NCBI RefSeq assembly: GCF_012933505.1
Contig: NZ_JABBNB010000009.1
Coordinates: 124,001 to 188,000 of the forward strand
DNA: 64,000 nucleotides
Source of the DNA: Gordonia asplenii
GTDB taxonomy: Bacteria; Actinomycetota; Actinomycetes; Mycobacteriales; Mycobacteriaceae
Direction of reading: 5' to 3'
Translations under genes and position numbers: made by a program
In this document: in pieces, positions 54,653 to 63,650 of the stretch
How positions within the stretch are numbered: the first letter of the stretch is position 1
Layout of the letters: each line of letters opens with the position of its first letter
Notes under the pieces: generated by a model
The model's input: only the letters and a program-made list of their open reading frames with translations
Told to the model about the DNA's origin: nothing
The model's database searches: none

Positions 54653-55892
54653 CGACCTTGTTCGCGGAACTCGTCGAGTCTTCCCCGGAGCGGGCGGCAG
54701 CAGAGCGCGCCGAGTCGGAGCCTTCTTCGGCCGCGTCGGATTCCGAGGCAGTCTCGCCGGTCGAGTCCGCATCGGTCGTCGCGTCTTCGGTCGTGTCTTT
54801 GAGCGTCGCGCCCTCTGGCGTCGCGCCCTCTGGCGTCGCGTCTTCGGGCGTTGCATCCCTCGGCGCCGCGTCTTCGGGCGTCGCAACTTTGGGCGTCGCA
54901 TCGGACGACTCGGTATCGGACGACTCGACGTCGGACACCTCCGCATCGGACGACTCGGCCTCGGACACCTCCGCGTCGGACGACTCGGCCTCGGACACCT
55001 CCGCGTCGGACGATTCCGGAGCGTCCGACACCGACCCGACGAAACTCGGCCGTGCCTTGTCGTCGGCTTCGAGGTCGGCGAGGACCTTGCGTACGCGCGC
55101 CGCGGCGTCGGGTCCCTCGTAGGCGTTGACGACCTCTTCGATGCCGCCCTCCATGCGGATCTGCCCGTGGTCGATCCACAGGGCGCGATCGCACAGTTGG
55201 GCGAGGAATTCGTTGGAGTGGCTTGCGAAGACGAGGATGCCGGAGCGTTCGACCAAGGCCTGCAGGCGAACTCGGGCCTTGCGCATGAAGTCGGCGTCGA
55301 CGGCGCCGATCCCCTCGTCGAGGATGAGGATCTCCGGGTCGATGCTGGTGACCACGCCGAGCGCGACACGTACGCGCATGCCCGTCGAATAGGTCCGCAA
55401 CGGCATTTCGAGGTAGTCGCCCAGCTCGGTGAACTCGGCGATCTCGTCGGTCTTGCGCATCATCTCCTTGCGGCTCATGCCCAGGAACATGCCGCGGATG
55501 ATGATGTTCTCGTAACCGGAGATCTCCGGGTCCATGCCGACGCCGAGGTCGAAGACGGGAGCCACCCGGCCCTGCACGCGGCAGGCGCCGCGAGTGGGCT
55601 CGTAGATCCCCGACAGCAGGCGCAGCAGCGTCGACTTGCCTGCGCCGTTGTGCCCGACGAGCCCGACGCGGTCGCCGTGTTCGAGGTGCAGGTTGATGTT
55701 GCGAAGTGCTTCGACCACAACGACATTCGAGTCGGTGGATCCGATCACGCCGCCGGCCTTGCCGAGTACGGCCTTTTTGAAGGAGCGGGTCTTGGCGTCG
55801 AAGATGGGGAAGTCGACGCAGGCGTCCCAGGTGTCGACGCGAACCTTGTCCGGATCGACGAGCGCCGCAGATTTGAGTATCGAGTTCTTCAC
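54639..55892 (-). CDS. wzt: Galactan exporter ATP-binding subunit with long acidic C-terminal tail
   Basis: 417 aa. Residues about 1-275 are an O-antigen/teichoic-acid type ABC ATPase (RfbE, Rv3781 homologue): Walker A VGHNGAGKSTLL, signature YSTGMRVRVALG, Walker B LILDEGIGAVD, switch ASHSNEF. The remaining ~135 residues have no counterpart in the ~270-residue mycobacterial protein. They are low-complexity, acidic and repetitive (SSDAEVSEAE units, then TPEDATPEGA units). With the permease at 55900 it flips lipid-linked galactan. It follows the permease by 7 bp. Confidence 0.92.
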   Translation of the reverse strand: MKNSILKSAALVDPDKVRVDTWDACVDFPIFDAKTRSFKKAVLGKAGGVIGSTDSNVVVVEALRNINLHLEHGDRVGLVGHNGAGKSTLLRLLSGIYEPTRGACRVQGRVAPVFDLGVGMDPEISGYENIIIRGMFLGMSRKEMMRKTDEIAEFTELGDYLEMPLRTYSTGMRVRVALGVVTSIDPEILILDEGIGAVDADFMRKARVRLQALVERSGILVFASHSNEFLAQLCDRALWIDHGQIRMEGGIEEVVNAYEGPDAAARVRKVLADLEADDKARPSFVGSVSDAPESSDAEVSEAESSDAEVSEAESSDAEVSDVESSDTESSDATPKVATPEDAAPRDATPEDATPEGATPEGATLKDTTEDATTDADSTGETASESDAAEEGSDSARSAAARSGEDSTSSANKVDAGE

Positions 55893-55899
55893 GGTTGTC

Positions 55900-56757
55900 C
55901 TAAACCCAGTAGGCCACGCGGGCGCGGTAGTTACGCATCACGAACATCGCCATCGCCCAGCCGACGGCGGTGCAGCCCAACACGATTCCCCAGTGGTAGA
56001 ACTCGACGTGCTGTCCCAGCAGCGGGCCGCGAGTGATCTCCAGGTAGTGATACATCGGGTTCAGTTCGACGAGGCGCATCCGGCTCGACATCTTGTTGGC
56101 GGCGTCCATATGAATGGTCCAGATGATGGGCGTCATGAAGAACACCAACTGCACGGCGGTCGCGAGCAACTGTTTGATGTCGCGGAAGCGGGTGGAGATG
56201 ATGCCGAACACGATGGTGACCCACACCGAGTTGAGCACGAACAACGCCATCGCCGGAATGATCAGCAGCGCGGTCCACCCGGTCGGCGGCCGGAAGATGA
56301 CCCACACCACGGCGAAGATGACGATGTTGTGCGCGAAGATGATCAGCTGTCGCCACACGATCCGGTAGACGTGCACGCTGACCGGCGCGGGCAACTGTTT
56401 GATCAGGCCCTCATTGGTGGTGAACACCTCGGAACCGTCGGTGATCGAGTTCTGAATGAAGTTCCAGAACACCAGGCCCAGCGTCACGTACGGAAGGAAC
56501 GTCTTGACGTCGATGCCGAACAGCTGCCCGTACAGCAAACCCATCGCGAATGCCGTGATCGCGGTGGCGACGGTGATCCACAGCGGCCCGAGCACCGAGC
56601 GCCGGTAGCGCTGCCGGATGTCCTGCCAGCCCAGGTGCAACCACAGTTCACGGGTGCGCAGACCTTCGGAGAGGTCGGCGACCGCGCGCCGCAGGGTTCG
56701 CGAATCAGACGTCTCCGGGGCAGGGGGGATTACTCGATCGTTGACTGCCGTTGACAC
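55900..56757 (-). CDS. wzm: Galactan exporter permease subunit
   Basis: 285-aa ABC-2 type permease (RfbD, Rv3783 homologue) with six membrane segments. Signature segments: WQDIRQRYRRSVLGPLWIT before helix 1, LVFWNFIQNSITDGSEVF, and FFMTPIIWTIHMD. It forms the membrane channel with the ATPase encoded 7 bp downstream, exporting lipid-linked galactan precursor for the mycolyl-arabinogalactan wall. Confidence 0.93.
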   Translation of the reverse strand: MSTAVNDRVIPPAPETSDSRTLRRAVADLSEGLRTRELWLHLGWQDIRQRYRRSVLGPLWITVATAITAFAMGLLYGQLFGIDVKTFLPYVTLGLVFWNFIQNSITDGSEVFTTNEGLIKQLPAPVSVHVYRIVWRQLIIFAHNIVIFAVVWVIFRPPTGWTALLIIPAMALFVLNSVWVTIVFGIISTRFRDIKQLLATAVQLVFFMTPIIWTIHMDAANKMSSRMRLVELNPMYHYLEITRGPLLGQHVEFYHWGIVLGCTAVGWAMAMFVMRNYRARVAYWV

Positions 56758-56795
56758 GGGAGGTCACTCTACCCGCCGGTAGAAGGTGCACGTCG

Positions 56796-57335
56796 TCACA
56801 GATATTGCCCGGGGCCGTGACCGCCCGCGGCGCCACCGGGCCCGACGCCGGGCGGTAGCGCGCCCTGACGCATCTGTTCGAGCTGTGCACGCGCGGCCAT
56901 CTGCTGGGCGAACAGGGCCGTCTGAATCCCGTGGAACAGGCCTTCGAGCCAGCCGACCAGCTGGGCCTGAGCGATGCGCAGCTCGGCGTCGGACGGAGTG
57001 GCGTCGTCGGTGAACGGCAGTGCCAGCCGCTCGAGCTCCTCACGCAGTTCGGGGGCCAGGCCGTCCTCGAGTTCGCGGATCGACGACTGATGGATGTCGC
57101 GCAGCCGGTTGCGGCTGGCGTCGTCGAGCGGTGCGGCGCGCACCTCCTCGAGAAGCTGCTTGATCATCGTCCCGATGCGCATGACCTTGGCCGGCTGCTC
57201 GACCATGTCCGCGACGCTCGGTTTGTCGGCGTCGTCGGAGGTGTCGGTCACGACGATGACATTGTCGGGCAGGTCGTTGGTGCCGCCGCCACTGAGCTGA
57301 CCTGGACCGCCGGATCCGAAAGGTTGGTTCATCAT
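56796..57335 (-). CDS. bpa: Bacterial proteasome activator Bpa (PafE)
   Basis: 179 aa. The helical core (about 40-150) has the conserved QPAKVMRIGTMIKQLLEEVR and ELREELERLALPF. The C-terminus ends in GQYL, the tetrapeptide that docks into the 20S proteasome. The final ~25 residues are Gly/Pro-rich and flexible. Bpa forms a dodecameric ring that opens the proteasome gate without ATP. Neighbour of the galactan export genes, as in M. tuberculosis (Rv3780). Confidence 0.93.
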   Translation of the reverse strand: MMNQPFGSGGPGQLSGGGTNDLPDNVIVVTDTSDDADKPSVADMVEQPAKVMRIGTMIKQLLEEVRAAPLDDASRNRLRDIHQSSIRELEDGLAPELREELERLALPFTDDATPSDAELRIAQAQLVGWLEGLFHGIQTALFAQQMAARAQLEQMRQGALPPGVGPGGAAGGHGPGQYL

Positions 57336-57441
57336 GGGTCCAGTCTGGCATTGAACGACGGACCCGGGTCGGGGACGTCGAATGCGGCCGACAGACCGAC
57401 AGCTGACCCATGCTCACGAGTCAGCGTCTATCGTGTGACCC

Positions 57442-58638
57442 ATGACGTTCGATGTCGCCCACGCTCGAGGGCTGTTCCCCTCTTTGGGCGACGGTTGGAT
57501 TCATCTCGATCCGCAAGCCGGCATGCAGATTCCCGACGCCGTGGCGTCCGCGGTGTCAACGGGCTTTCGGTCGCTGGTGTCGGCGCCGGGCGGGGTGTAT
57601 CCGGGCAGCACCGCGACGCGCGACGTCGTAATCGCTGCTCGACGGGCCGTCGCAGATCTCGTTGCCGCAGACCCGGCCGGCGTGGTTCTCGGGCCGTCGG
57701 TGGCGTCGCTGATCGGCAATCTCGCCGACTCGTACGGAACGCAGCGATGGTGGGGCACCGAGGTGCTGTTGAGCAAGCTCGACGACGAAGCGAACATCGT
57801 CCCGTGGCTGCGGCACGCGGCGGCGCTCGGTGCGCGGGTGCGGTGGGCCGAGATGGACATCGAGACCGGACAACTCGCGACCGAACAGTTCGGCGACCTG
57901 ATCACCGACGCGACCAAGGTCGTGGCGGTCACACTGGCATCGTCGACGACGGGTGCACTGACCGACATCAGTGAGATCGCCGGGCTGGCTCATAAGGCGG
58001 GCGCGAAGCTGATCGTCGACGCGAGTTCCGCCGCGCCGTATCTGCCGATGGACATCCGGGAACTCGGCGCCGACGTGATGGTGGTGTCCGCCGACCGCTG
58101 GGGCGGCCCCCGAGTGGCGTCGATGGTGTTCGCCGACCCGTCGGAGATCGACACATTGGAGTCGCTGTCGATCGATCCGACGGCGTCGGGACCCGCACGC
58201 CTGGAAGTCGGTCAGCATCAGGGCGCGCTGCTCGCGGGTCTCGTCGCATCGGTGGAGCACCTGGCGTCGCTCGACGAGGACGCGATCGGCAAACGTCGAC
58301 GCCGGCTGGTCACCTCACTCGACGGGCTCTACGAGTACCTGCAGCGGCTGATGTTCTACTTGATCAACTCGCTGGAGAATCTCACCCCGATCCGCGTGCT
58401 GGGAAAGTCGGAGAGCCGCATTCCGGTCGTCAGTTTCACCGTCGACGGTGTAAGCGGAGACAAGGTAGTACACCGTTTGACCGACAACGGAGTCTGCGCA
58501 CTCACCGCGGTGCCGTCTAGGGCCCTTGACCAGGCAGGAGTCGGTGAAGCGGACGGTGCGGTGACCATCGGATTGGCCCCGTACTCGACGCCTTACGAGG
58601 TTGATCATCTAGTCCGTACGCTCGCATCGCTCGCATAA
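57442..58638 (+). CDS. Class V aminotransferase-fold protein lacking the PLP lysine
   Basis: 398 aa, cysteine-desulfurase-like fold, homologous to Rv3778c, which also neighbours Bpa. The fold is complete (SSTTGALTDISEIAGLAHKAGAKLIVDASSAAPYLPMDI region, read as SSTTGALTDISEIAGLA and LIVDASSAAPYLPMDI). But the motif that normally holds the PLP lysine (SxHKxxGP) reads SADRWGGP, so no Schiff base can form there. Either it uses PLP differently or it is a non-catalytic paralogue. The ATG follows TATCGT by 7 nt (leaderless). Divergent from bpa. Confidence 0.85.
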   Translation: MTFDVAHARGLFPSLGDGWIHLDPQAGMQIPDAVASAVSTGFRSLVSAPGGVYPGSTATRDVVIAARRAVADLVAADPAGVVLGPSVASLIGNLADSYGTQRWWGTEVLLSKLDDEANIVPWLRHAAALGARVRWAEMDIETGQLATEQFGDLITDATKVVAVTLASSTTGALTDISEIAGLAHKAGAKLIVDASSAAPYLPMDIRELGADVMVVSADRWGGPRVASMVFADPSEIDTLESLSIDPTASGPARLEVGQHQGALLAGLVASVEHLASLDEDAIGKRRRRLVTSLDGLYEYLQRLMFYLINSLENLTPIRVLGKSESRIPVVSFTVDGVSGDKVVHRLTDNGVCALTAVPSRALDQAGVGEADGAVTIGLAPYSTPYEVDHLVRTLASLA

Positions 58639-58676
58639 GACTAGGCTGGAAATACTTAGCGAGCGATAGGTATCCG

Positions 58677-59189
58677 GTGGCCGATTCTGATTCGAAGATG
58701 GTGCACCTTGTCGACGGCACGTCGTCGACAGGGTCGTCGAACATTCTGTCGGGATCGCAGCGGTCCTCGTGGGACAACATCGTCGCGGGCGGTTGGCATC
58801 TGTATGCGGCGATCAATCAGGGGCTCTCCGACGCCGGCATCCCGCAGACACAGGACTGGCGGGTCCTCGAAGCGCTCTCGCGGCACGAACGCCTCCGCAT
58901 CTCCGACCTCGCGTCGATCACTCAGATCTCGCTCAGCACGGTGTCGAGGCAGATCACCCGGCTCGTCGAAGCCGGCCGCGTCGAGCGGATCGACGTCGAC
59001 TGCGACGCCCGGCAGCGTTGGGTGCGGGTCACCGCCGAGGGGAGCTGCTACCTGTCGCGGGTCGCGAAGGAACGCGACCAGATGGTCAAGCGGCACCTGA
59101 TCGATGTGCTCACGCCGGAAGAGTTCGCGGCACTGGGCGCGATCTTCGGCAAAGTCCATGTGTCGCTCCTGAAGGAGTATCCGGAGTAG
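58677..59189 (+). CDS. MarR family regulator
   Basis: 170 aa. About 30 Ser-rich residues precede the winged helix (about 60-125): RISDLASITQISLSTVSRQITRLVEAGRVERIDVD, read as ISDLASITQISLSTVSRQI and the wing DCDARQRWVRVT. The C-terminal helix completes the dimer interface. GTG start 38 bp after the aminotransferase-fold gene, same strand. Target unknown. Confidence 0.87.
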   Translation: MADSDSKMVHLVDGTSSTGSSNILSGSQRSSWDNIVAGGWHLYAAINQGLSDAGIPQTQDWRVLEALSRHERLRISDLASITQISLSTVSRQITRLVEAGRVERIDVDCDARQRWVRVTAEGSCYLSRVAKERDQMVKRHLIDVLTPEEFAALGAIFGKVHVSLLKEYPE

Positions 59190-59266
59190 GTTCGACGCCC
59201 CGACCGGGGTTCGATTGGGGTAACGGACCGTCGGTGTCGTAGCCTGTTACCGCAGTCGTATTGCAG

Positions 59267-59351
59267 GGAAGCGTGGCAGAGCGGCCGAATGCACTCGCCT
59301 TGAAAGCGAGCGTGGGTAAAACCACCGGGGGTTCAAATCCCTCCGCTTCCG
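59267..59351 (+). tRNA. tRNA-Ser (anticodon UGA)
   Basis: 85-nt class II tRNA. Acceptor arms GGAAGCG (59267-59273) and CGCTTCC (59344-59350) with discriminator G. The D-arm region is TGGCAGAGCGG, the anticodon loop CTTGAAA gives UGA, there is a long variable arm (CGTGGGTAAAACCACCG), and the T-arm is GGGGGTTCAAATCCCTC. CCA is not fully encoded (GCA follows). It is the boundary to a region of different composition, a common attachment site for integrative elements. Confidence 0.95.
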
Positions 59352-60215
59352 CAGTGGGTGAGGGGGAGTTTCGGAAACGGCCCCGACGTCAGATCATCCG
59401 ATTGACGAAGACAAAGTTGCGAGCCTGGCGACGACACACTCCGACGCTGTGAGCTCCCGGGCTCCGTTGTAGCGCAATTGATTTGGATGTCGGTTATTGC
59501 GGGCGGCCGCGAACCCGGCGTGTCACTGGCTAAACCATAGATCACAACAATGGCAAATGGTTCGCGCGCGGCGATCACTTAGACTAATCGCCCCCGTACC
59601 GACCGTTTTGCGGGCGCTGACTCTGGACGAATGGTGGAAGGATCCCGCGGCATGCTTCATAGCGCGACACACGGGCGTCTCGTCTGATCACGGCGGGAAC
59701 GGCGTCGCCGGCGGTAGAGGTGTGCTCGGCTATGCGACGACGGAAAGCTTGTCCTGCGGATCTACCACACACATGCGTCGGAAGTGGCTGCACTGCTCGG
59801 GTAACTGGCCTCCTTCGGCAGTCACTCCGGTCGACACGTGGGCCAGAATCCCATTAGCGGAAGTGTGGTTCTTCGACCAGAAACCAGAGCGTGAAACCTG
59901 TTCTCGCCAAGACTTGGCTTGTGGCAGGCCCGATTGTGACTAATGGTGCGGACAAGAGTGGCGAGACTGACTCGCTGGCGCGCAACGGGGCTCGGTCGAA
60001 CCGTCGTGGTTCTTGAATGACACCATATCCGGGTTGCGGGGCTGATCAGTAGCTGAACGGGTGGGTTCCGGCACAACCAAAGACCTCGCGATCGTAGGGT
60101 CTCGGTCCAGTGATCTTTCCTAGTGTCCCAGCTCACAACCAATCGTTCGCGAGGAGAAGGTAAATCGCTGTGAGTGGCGTGGAGGCCAGGAACGGCGTAC
60201 GTGCAGATGACAGGA
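59352..60215. other. Gene-poor stretch after the tRNA
   Basis: About 860 bp with visibly lower GC than the rest of the window. Open frames on both strands (for example 59497-59943 plus) have no ribosome site, family match or actinomycete-like codon pattern. No integrase and no repeat of the tRNA 3' end is visible. It may be decayed island DNA. Confidence 0.5.
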
Positions 60216-61046
60216 CTAGTCCCACTCTGGTGATTGTCTCCAACTCCGTCTATCCATTGGACTGCCCACGACGTTGCGCCGGCCGAAAGACTGCGAGTAG
60301 TACTTGATCGTGCGGTAGGCGACCCCACGTTGATCGTCGGTCGAGAGGAGCAGGACACGGGACAGGAAGGCGAGGACTTCACGGGCCGGGGTGTCGGCGA
60401 GGGAGTCGTTTGGCATGTTGCTTAGTTCGACGCCTAGTTCGTCGCCGGTCCGCTCGGTAGGCTGGGAGCGCTCGCGATAGGGCTCGATCATGGCGGCGGC
60501 GAGAAAGAAGGGGGCGGCAACCACGAATACGACAGTCAGTCCTGGTCCTGAAGTCCAGCGCCACAAGTACCAACCGAGATCGAGTTCGCTTCCACCACCG
60601 AGATCCACGAGTTGTGCAACTGTTGCAAGTAGCAGGCTCGCCGCGAGGAAGACTGTGATAGTCGCTATCGGTGACTTGATGCAGGCAGCGGTCATGATTG
60701 CTGTCCAGGTGATCGTGGACGTCGATGATCTTGTGGCAAGCTCCCGCCCCGCCGCATAAATCGCAATTGCTAGTGCGAGCCAGAACAGACTTAGTCTGTC
60801 GGTCAGCCACGCCTGTGCTGACGCTGGCCAAGTAGCAGTCACCCCGAGGTCTTCAAGGATTGAACTAGCCCAAGCGAGCGGCGATGGTAGATGGTCCGGC
60901 GCGTGACCGGTGAAGATCGATACCCAGATCCAGGCAGCTGCGAAGACTGGCCCCAACCAGGCACCGACATCGACGACGTTGACTCCCAGCGCGTGCTGGA
61001 CGCTGTCCATCAGGTTGCGTGATGCTTCTGTGGGCTTCGATGCCAT
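60216..61046 (-). CDS. Membrane protein of unknown function
   Basis: 276 aa. ATG 61046 is chosen for its strong AAGGAG ribosome site. About five hydrophobic segments (around residues 25-45, 82-100, 106-125, 130-150 and 170-195), then a soluble C-terminal ~80 residues. No family recognised. Codon use has more A/T-ending codons than the core genes, in keeping with an imported island. Confidence 0.65.
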   Translation of the reverse strand: MASKPTEASRNLMDSVQHALGVNVVDVGAWLGPVFAAAWIWVSIFTGHAPDHLPSPLAWASSILEDLGVTATWPASAQAWLTDRLSLFWLALAIAIYAAGRELATRSSTSTITWTAIMTAACIKSPIATITVFLAASLLLATVAQLVDLGGGSELDLGWYLWRWTSGPGLTVVFVVAAPFFLAAAMIEPYRERSQPTERTGDELGVELSNMPNDSLADTPAREVLAFLSRVLLLSTDDQRGVAYRTIKYYSQSFGRRNVVGSPMDRRSWRQSPEWD

Positions 61047-61249
61047 GAAGTGCTCCTTGATCGATGTACAAGCCACTGAATCAGACGGGTGAGACATTGC
61101 CGTTGCTTGCTCGGCGCACCGATCGGGGCGCGGTGGCTCGTGCTCGCTGGTCATGCACGATCAAAGGGTCGCACGCGGGTCGTTGAACGAGTCCCAAGCA
61201 CTGCGGGCATCTGCATCCGTTGTCATCGGTGTGAAGTAGAATGTGAACT

Positions 61250-62065
61250 ATGGCGACCATCCCTAACCCTTTCGCCGCGAAAGAACCAGGAAACATTCCG
61301 CTACCAAAGGCCCCACTGCTGCGGACTATTGCTCAGGTCCGGTTCCCGCAGATGGCCAAGTTCGCCTCCAACGAAGACGGTGTCGCTACCGCGATCGCTG
61401 GAGCACTCGCCGACGACTACCCACTGATCGAAGCGGGGCGCGAAGTCGCGGTGACTCTCACCCCAGATGGGATGAGTCAGAGCAACCCATCCTCTCGACT
61501 GTGGAGGCTGACCAGTGCTGACGGTTCCCGTCAGGTCAGCTTCGGCGCAACGTTCCTCAGCGTAGACAGCACCACCTACACGCACAGAAGTGAGTTCGCG
61601 CAGTGGGTCGACGGCGCTTGGGAAGCGCTGGCGGCGGAGATTCCCATCCCTTACATAACCCGTCTGGGGGTCCGTTACATCAACCAGTTGACTGATCAGA
61701 AGCACCTCGATCGCCTGTCTGAACTGTTCCGTCCAGCAGTGTTGGGTGTCGCGATGGCGGAGAAAGACGACGCCGCACAACTCGCTTCTTCCATCACCGA
61801 GACGCAGTACCAGCTCGCTGATGGAGCCCGGTTCACCGCAAGGTACGGCCTGCTGCCGAAGGGAACGGTGATCGACACCGCCAGTAGCCCGTACGACTAT
61901 CCGACTTGCGTGTTCGATACCGACTCCTACCGCGAGTTCGATGCCGGAGCTAAGCAGCCAGACAACCTCGTGGATGAGGTGAAGGATCTGGCGCTCAACG
62001 GTTACCGATTCTTCCGTTGGTCCGTGACTGATGATTTCCTGTCGGCGTTCGGAGGCGAACTATGA
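61250..62065 (+). CDS. TIGR04255 family protein
   Basis: 271 aa. The N-terminal PLPKAPLLRTIAQVRFP and the mid-protein ITRLGVRYINQL match the pattern of TIGR04255 proteins, a widespread family of unknown function often found on islands with a small helix-turn-helix partner. TAGAAT ends 7 nt before the ATG (leaderless). Its stop overlaps the next gene by 4 bp (ATGA). Confidence 0.65.
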   Translation: MATIPNPFAAKEPGNIPLPKAPLLRTIAQVRFPQMAKFASNEDGVATAIAGALADDYPLIEAGREVAVTLTPDGMSQSNPSSRLWRLTSADGSRQVSFGATFLSVDSTTYTHRSEFAQWVDGAWEALAAEIPIPYITRLGVRYINQLTDQKHLDRLSELFRPAVLGVAMAEKDDAAQLASSITETQYQLADGARFTARYGLLPKGTVIDTASSPYDYPTCVFDTDSYREFDAGAKQPDNLVDEVKDLALNGYRFFRWSVTDDFLSAFGGEL

Positions 62066-62694
62066 CGACAACGACGTCAGCACAGCAGAGCTGTGACCAT
62101 GACGAGCGAGATCGCGGTTATGCGCGGCCGGTGACAGCTGCGGTCGTGCTCCTACCGGTTGTAATGGCGATTTCCAGCTGGACGAGCACATCTACCGGAG
62201 GAAGTGAGACCCTCCTTCCGTCGTTGGCGGTGGAGTACACCTACCGAGGGGAGTTCGCTGCGGTAGCCAATGCGTCGCAACTCACCTCGAGGTGTGAAGC
62301 ATTGGCGCCTTCGATGCGGGCGGCATCCCGTACCGATCGCGAAGAGGTCCTCTGGCTCAAGGAGCGCTCCGGTCTGACCTGGGCTCAGTTGGGTAAGGCG
62401 TTCGGTGTTTCCCGCCGCGCGGTGCACATGTGGTCGAGTGGCGGGCGGCTCAACGAGTCGAATGCTCGCCGGTTGCGGGAGTTCGGTGCCATCGTCCGAC
62501 AGATCGAAGCTTCGACCCCAAACGCGACTCCGGAGGCTGTGCGAGCGTGCCTGCTCGCTGTTGAACCTGATGGGATCAGTATTCTTGACCGACTCCGCCG
62601 TGAACGGTCGGGCGGTCCGACGTGGGGCATGCCGGTCGGGCCTGAGCACCTGATCGACGCGATCCACGAACCGGTTGGACAAGCTGGCCACTAG
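62062..62694 (+). CDS. Helix-turn-helix protein, partner of the TIGR04255 gene
   Basis: 210 aa. A hydrophobic stretch lies at about 25-38 (AAVVLLPVVMAIS). The XRE-like helix-turn-helix is at about 100-130 (LTWAQLGKAFGVSRRAVHMW), and a helical tail follows. Overlaps the TIGR04255 gene by 4 bp and is followed 3 bp later by the third gene, so the three form one unit. A role as regulator or DNA-binding sensor of the module is inferred. Confidence 0.65.
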   Translation: MTTTTSAQQSCDHDERDRGYARPVTAAVVLLPVVMAISSWTSTSTGGSETLLPSLAVEYTYRGEFAAVANASQLTSRCEALAPSMRAASRTDREEVLWLKERSGLTWAQLGKAFGVSRRAVHMWSSGGRLNESNARRLREFGAIVRQIEASTPNATPEAVRACLLAVEPDGISILDRLRRERSGGPTWGMPVGPEHLIDAIHEPVGQAGH

Positions 62695-62697
62695 CCG

Positions 62698-63633
62698 ATG
62701 TGTGATGAAGCGGATGAGATCGGTGACAGGTGCAGCGACTGGCGCCAAGGGGACGTCTTCGTAGGCGCTCCCGCTTACATGTTTGGAACGGACTGGGGAC
62801 AGTTGACTGCCACTACTCCACATGGGGTGGCGGTTGTCAGCCAGACGTGTGACGCGTCCCAGGGCAGTCGCCCGAATATTCAGGTCGCCCCAATCGTCGA
62901 ACTCCAAGGCCGCGACCAACAGGAAGCATCCACCGGGAAGCGCCCCCGATTTGTTCCGCTGCCCCAGCTGGGTGAGAGCTTCTTCGCTGACCTCGACGTG
63001 ATCACGACTGTGGTTAAGACCGCTTTAGTCGGCTACCTACGACGCGCCGGAGTTGTTTCGGATGATGAAGTCCGCAAGTTCGCCTTCGCGGTGTCACGCA
63101 AGTTCGGGCGATTCGCTTATCCCGATGAGGTCGTCCGAGCACTGGCCCCTGTGAGGGACGTACTGCAGACGAAGGCCCGCAAGCTCAACACCCCCGTCGG
63201 CAAACTCCTGACTGCGGTCCACTCGTTTCGGGTGTCGTGCGAGGACTGGGAGAAGACACCTTATGAGTTGACGCTCATCGTCATCACCGGACCAGGTGTC
63301 GTTCCTTCCGAGGTGGACGACATTGGAGCACCTCCGGTTGGCCTCGCTGAACCTGATCCTCGCACGCCCTTGAAGCCACAGGTGAACGCGTATGTGGACT
63401 ACCTGACGGAAGGTTCCCGCACTCCAACTGAAACGTTCTTCGGGTGGGAGTATCTCATCACGGCCTGGGCCTTGCAGTGCGAGGAGGCGGCCCGAGGCCT
63501 CGCTGACCCTGCGGTGATCGAAACCGTGATGTCTGACCTGGCCTCGGTTGATGACTTCCCGTTGGCTAGGGTCCTCGACTCCGAGAGTCTCGACCTCGAT
63601 TACCTGTCGGAGTCGCGAAAAGCATCCGACTAG
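62698..63633 (+). CDS. Protein of unknown function with a GDVF...VVSQTCD motif
   Basis: 311 aa, soluble, no membrane segments. The N-terminal WRQGDVFVGAPAYMF and VAVVSQTCDASQG resemble a small conserved domain I have seen in uncharacterised island proteins, where the Cys is invariant. No catalytic family recognised. Third gene of the TIGR04255 / HTH module, 3 bp after its neighbour. Confidence 0.6.
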   Translation: MCDEADEIGDRCSDWRQGDVFVGAPAYMFGTDWGQLTATTPHGVAVVSQTCDASQGSRPNIQVAPIVELQGRDQQEASTGKRPRFVPLPQLGESFFADLDVITTVVKTALVGYLRRAGVVSDDEVRKFAFAVSRKFGRFAYPDEVVRALAPVRDVLQTKARKLNTPVGKLLTAVHSFRVSCEDWEKTPYELTLIVITGPGVVPSEVDDIGAPPVGLAEPDPRTPLKPQVNAYVDYLTEGSRTPTETFFGWEYLITAWALQCEEAARGLADPAVIETVMSDLASVDDFPLARVLDSESLDLDYLSESRKASD

Positions 63634-63650
63634 CGGTTACGCTTGGGATA

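Noticed and set aside
59822..60382. 186-codon minus-strand frame next to the membrane protein
   Set aside because: It overlaps the 3' end of the membrane protein gene at 60216 in another frame and has no conserved motif or ribosome site.
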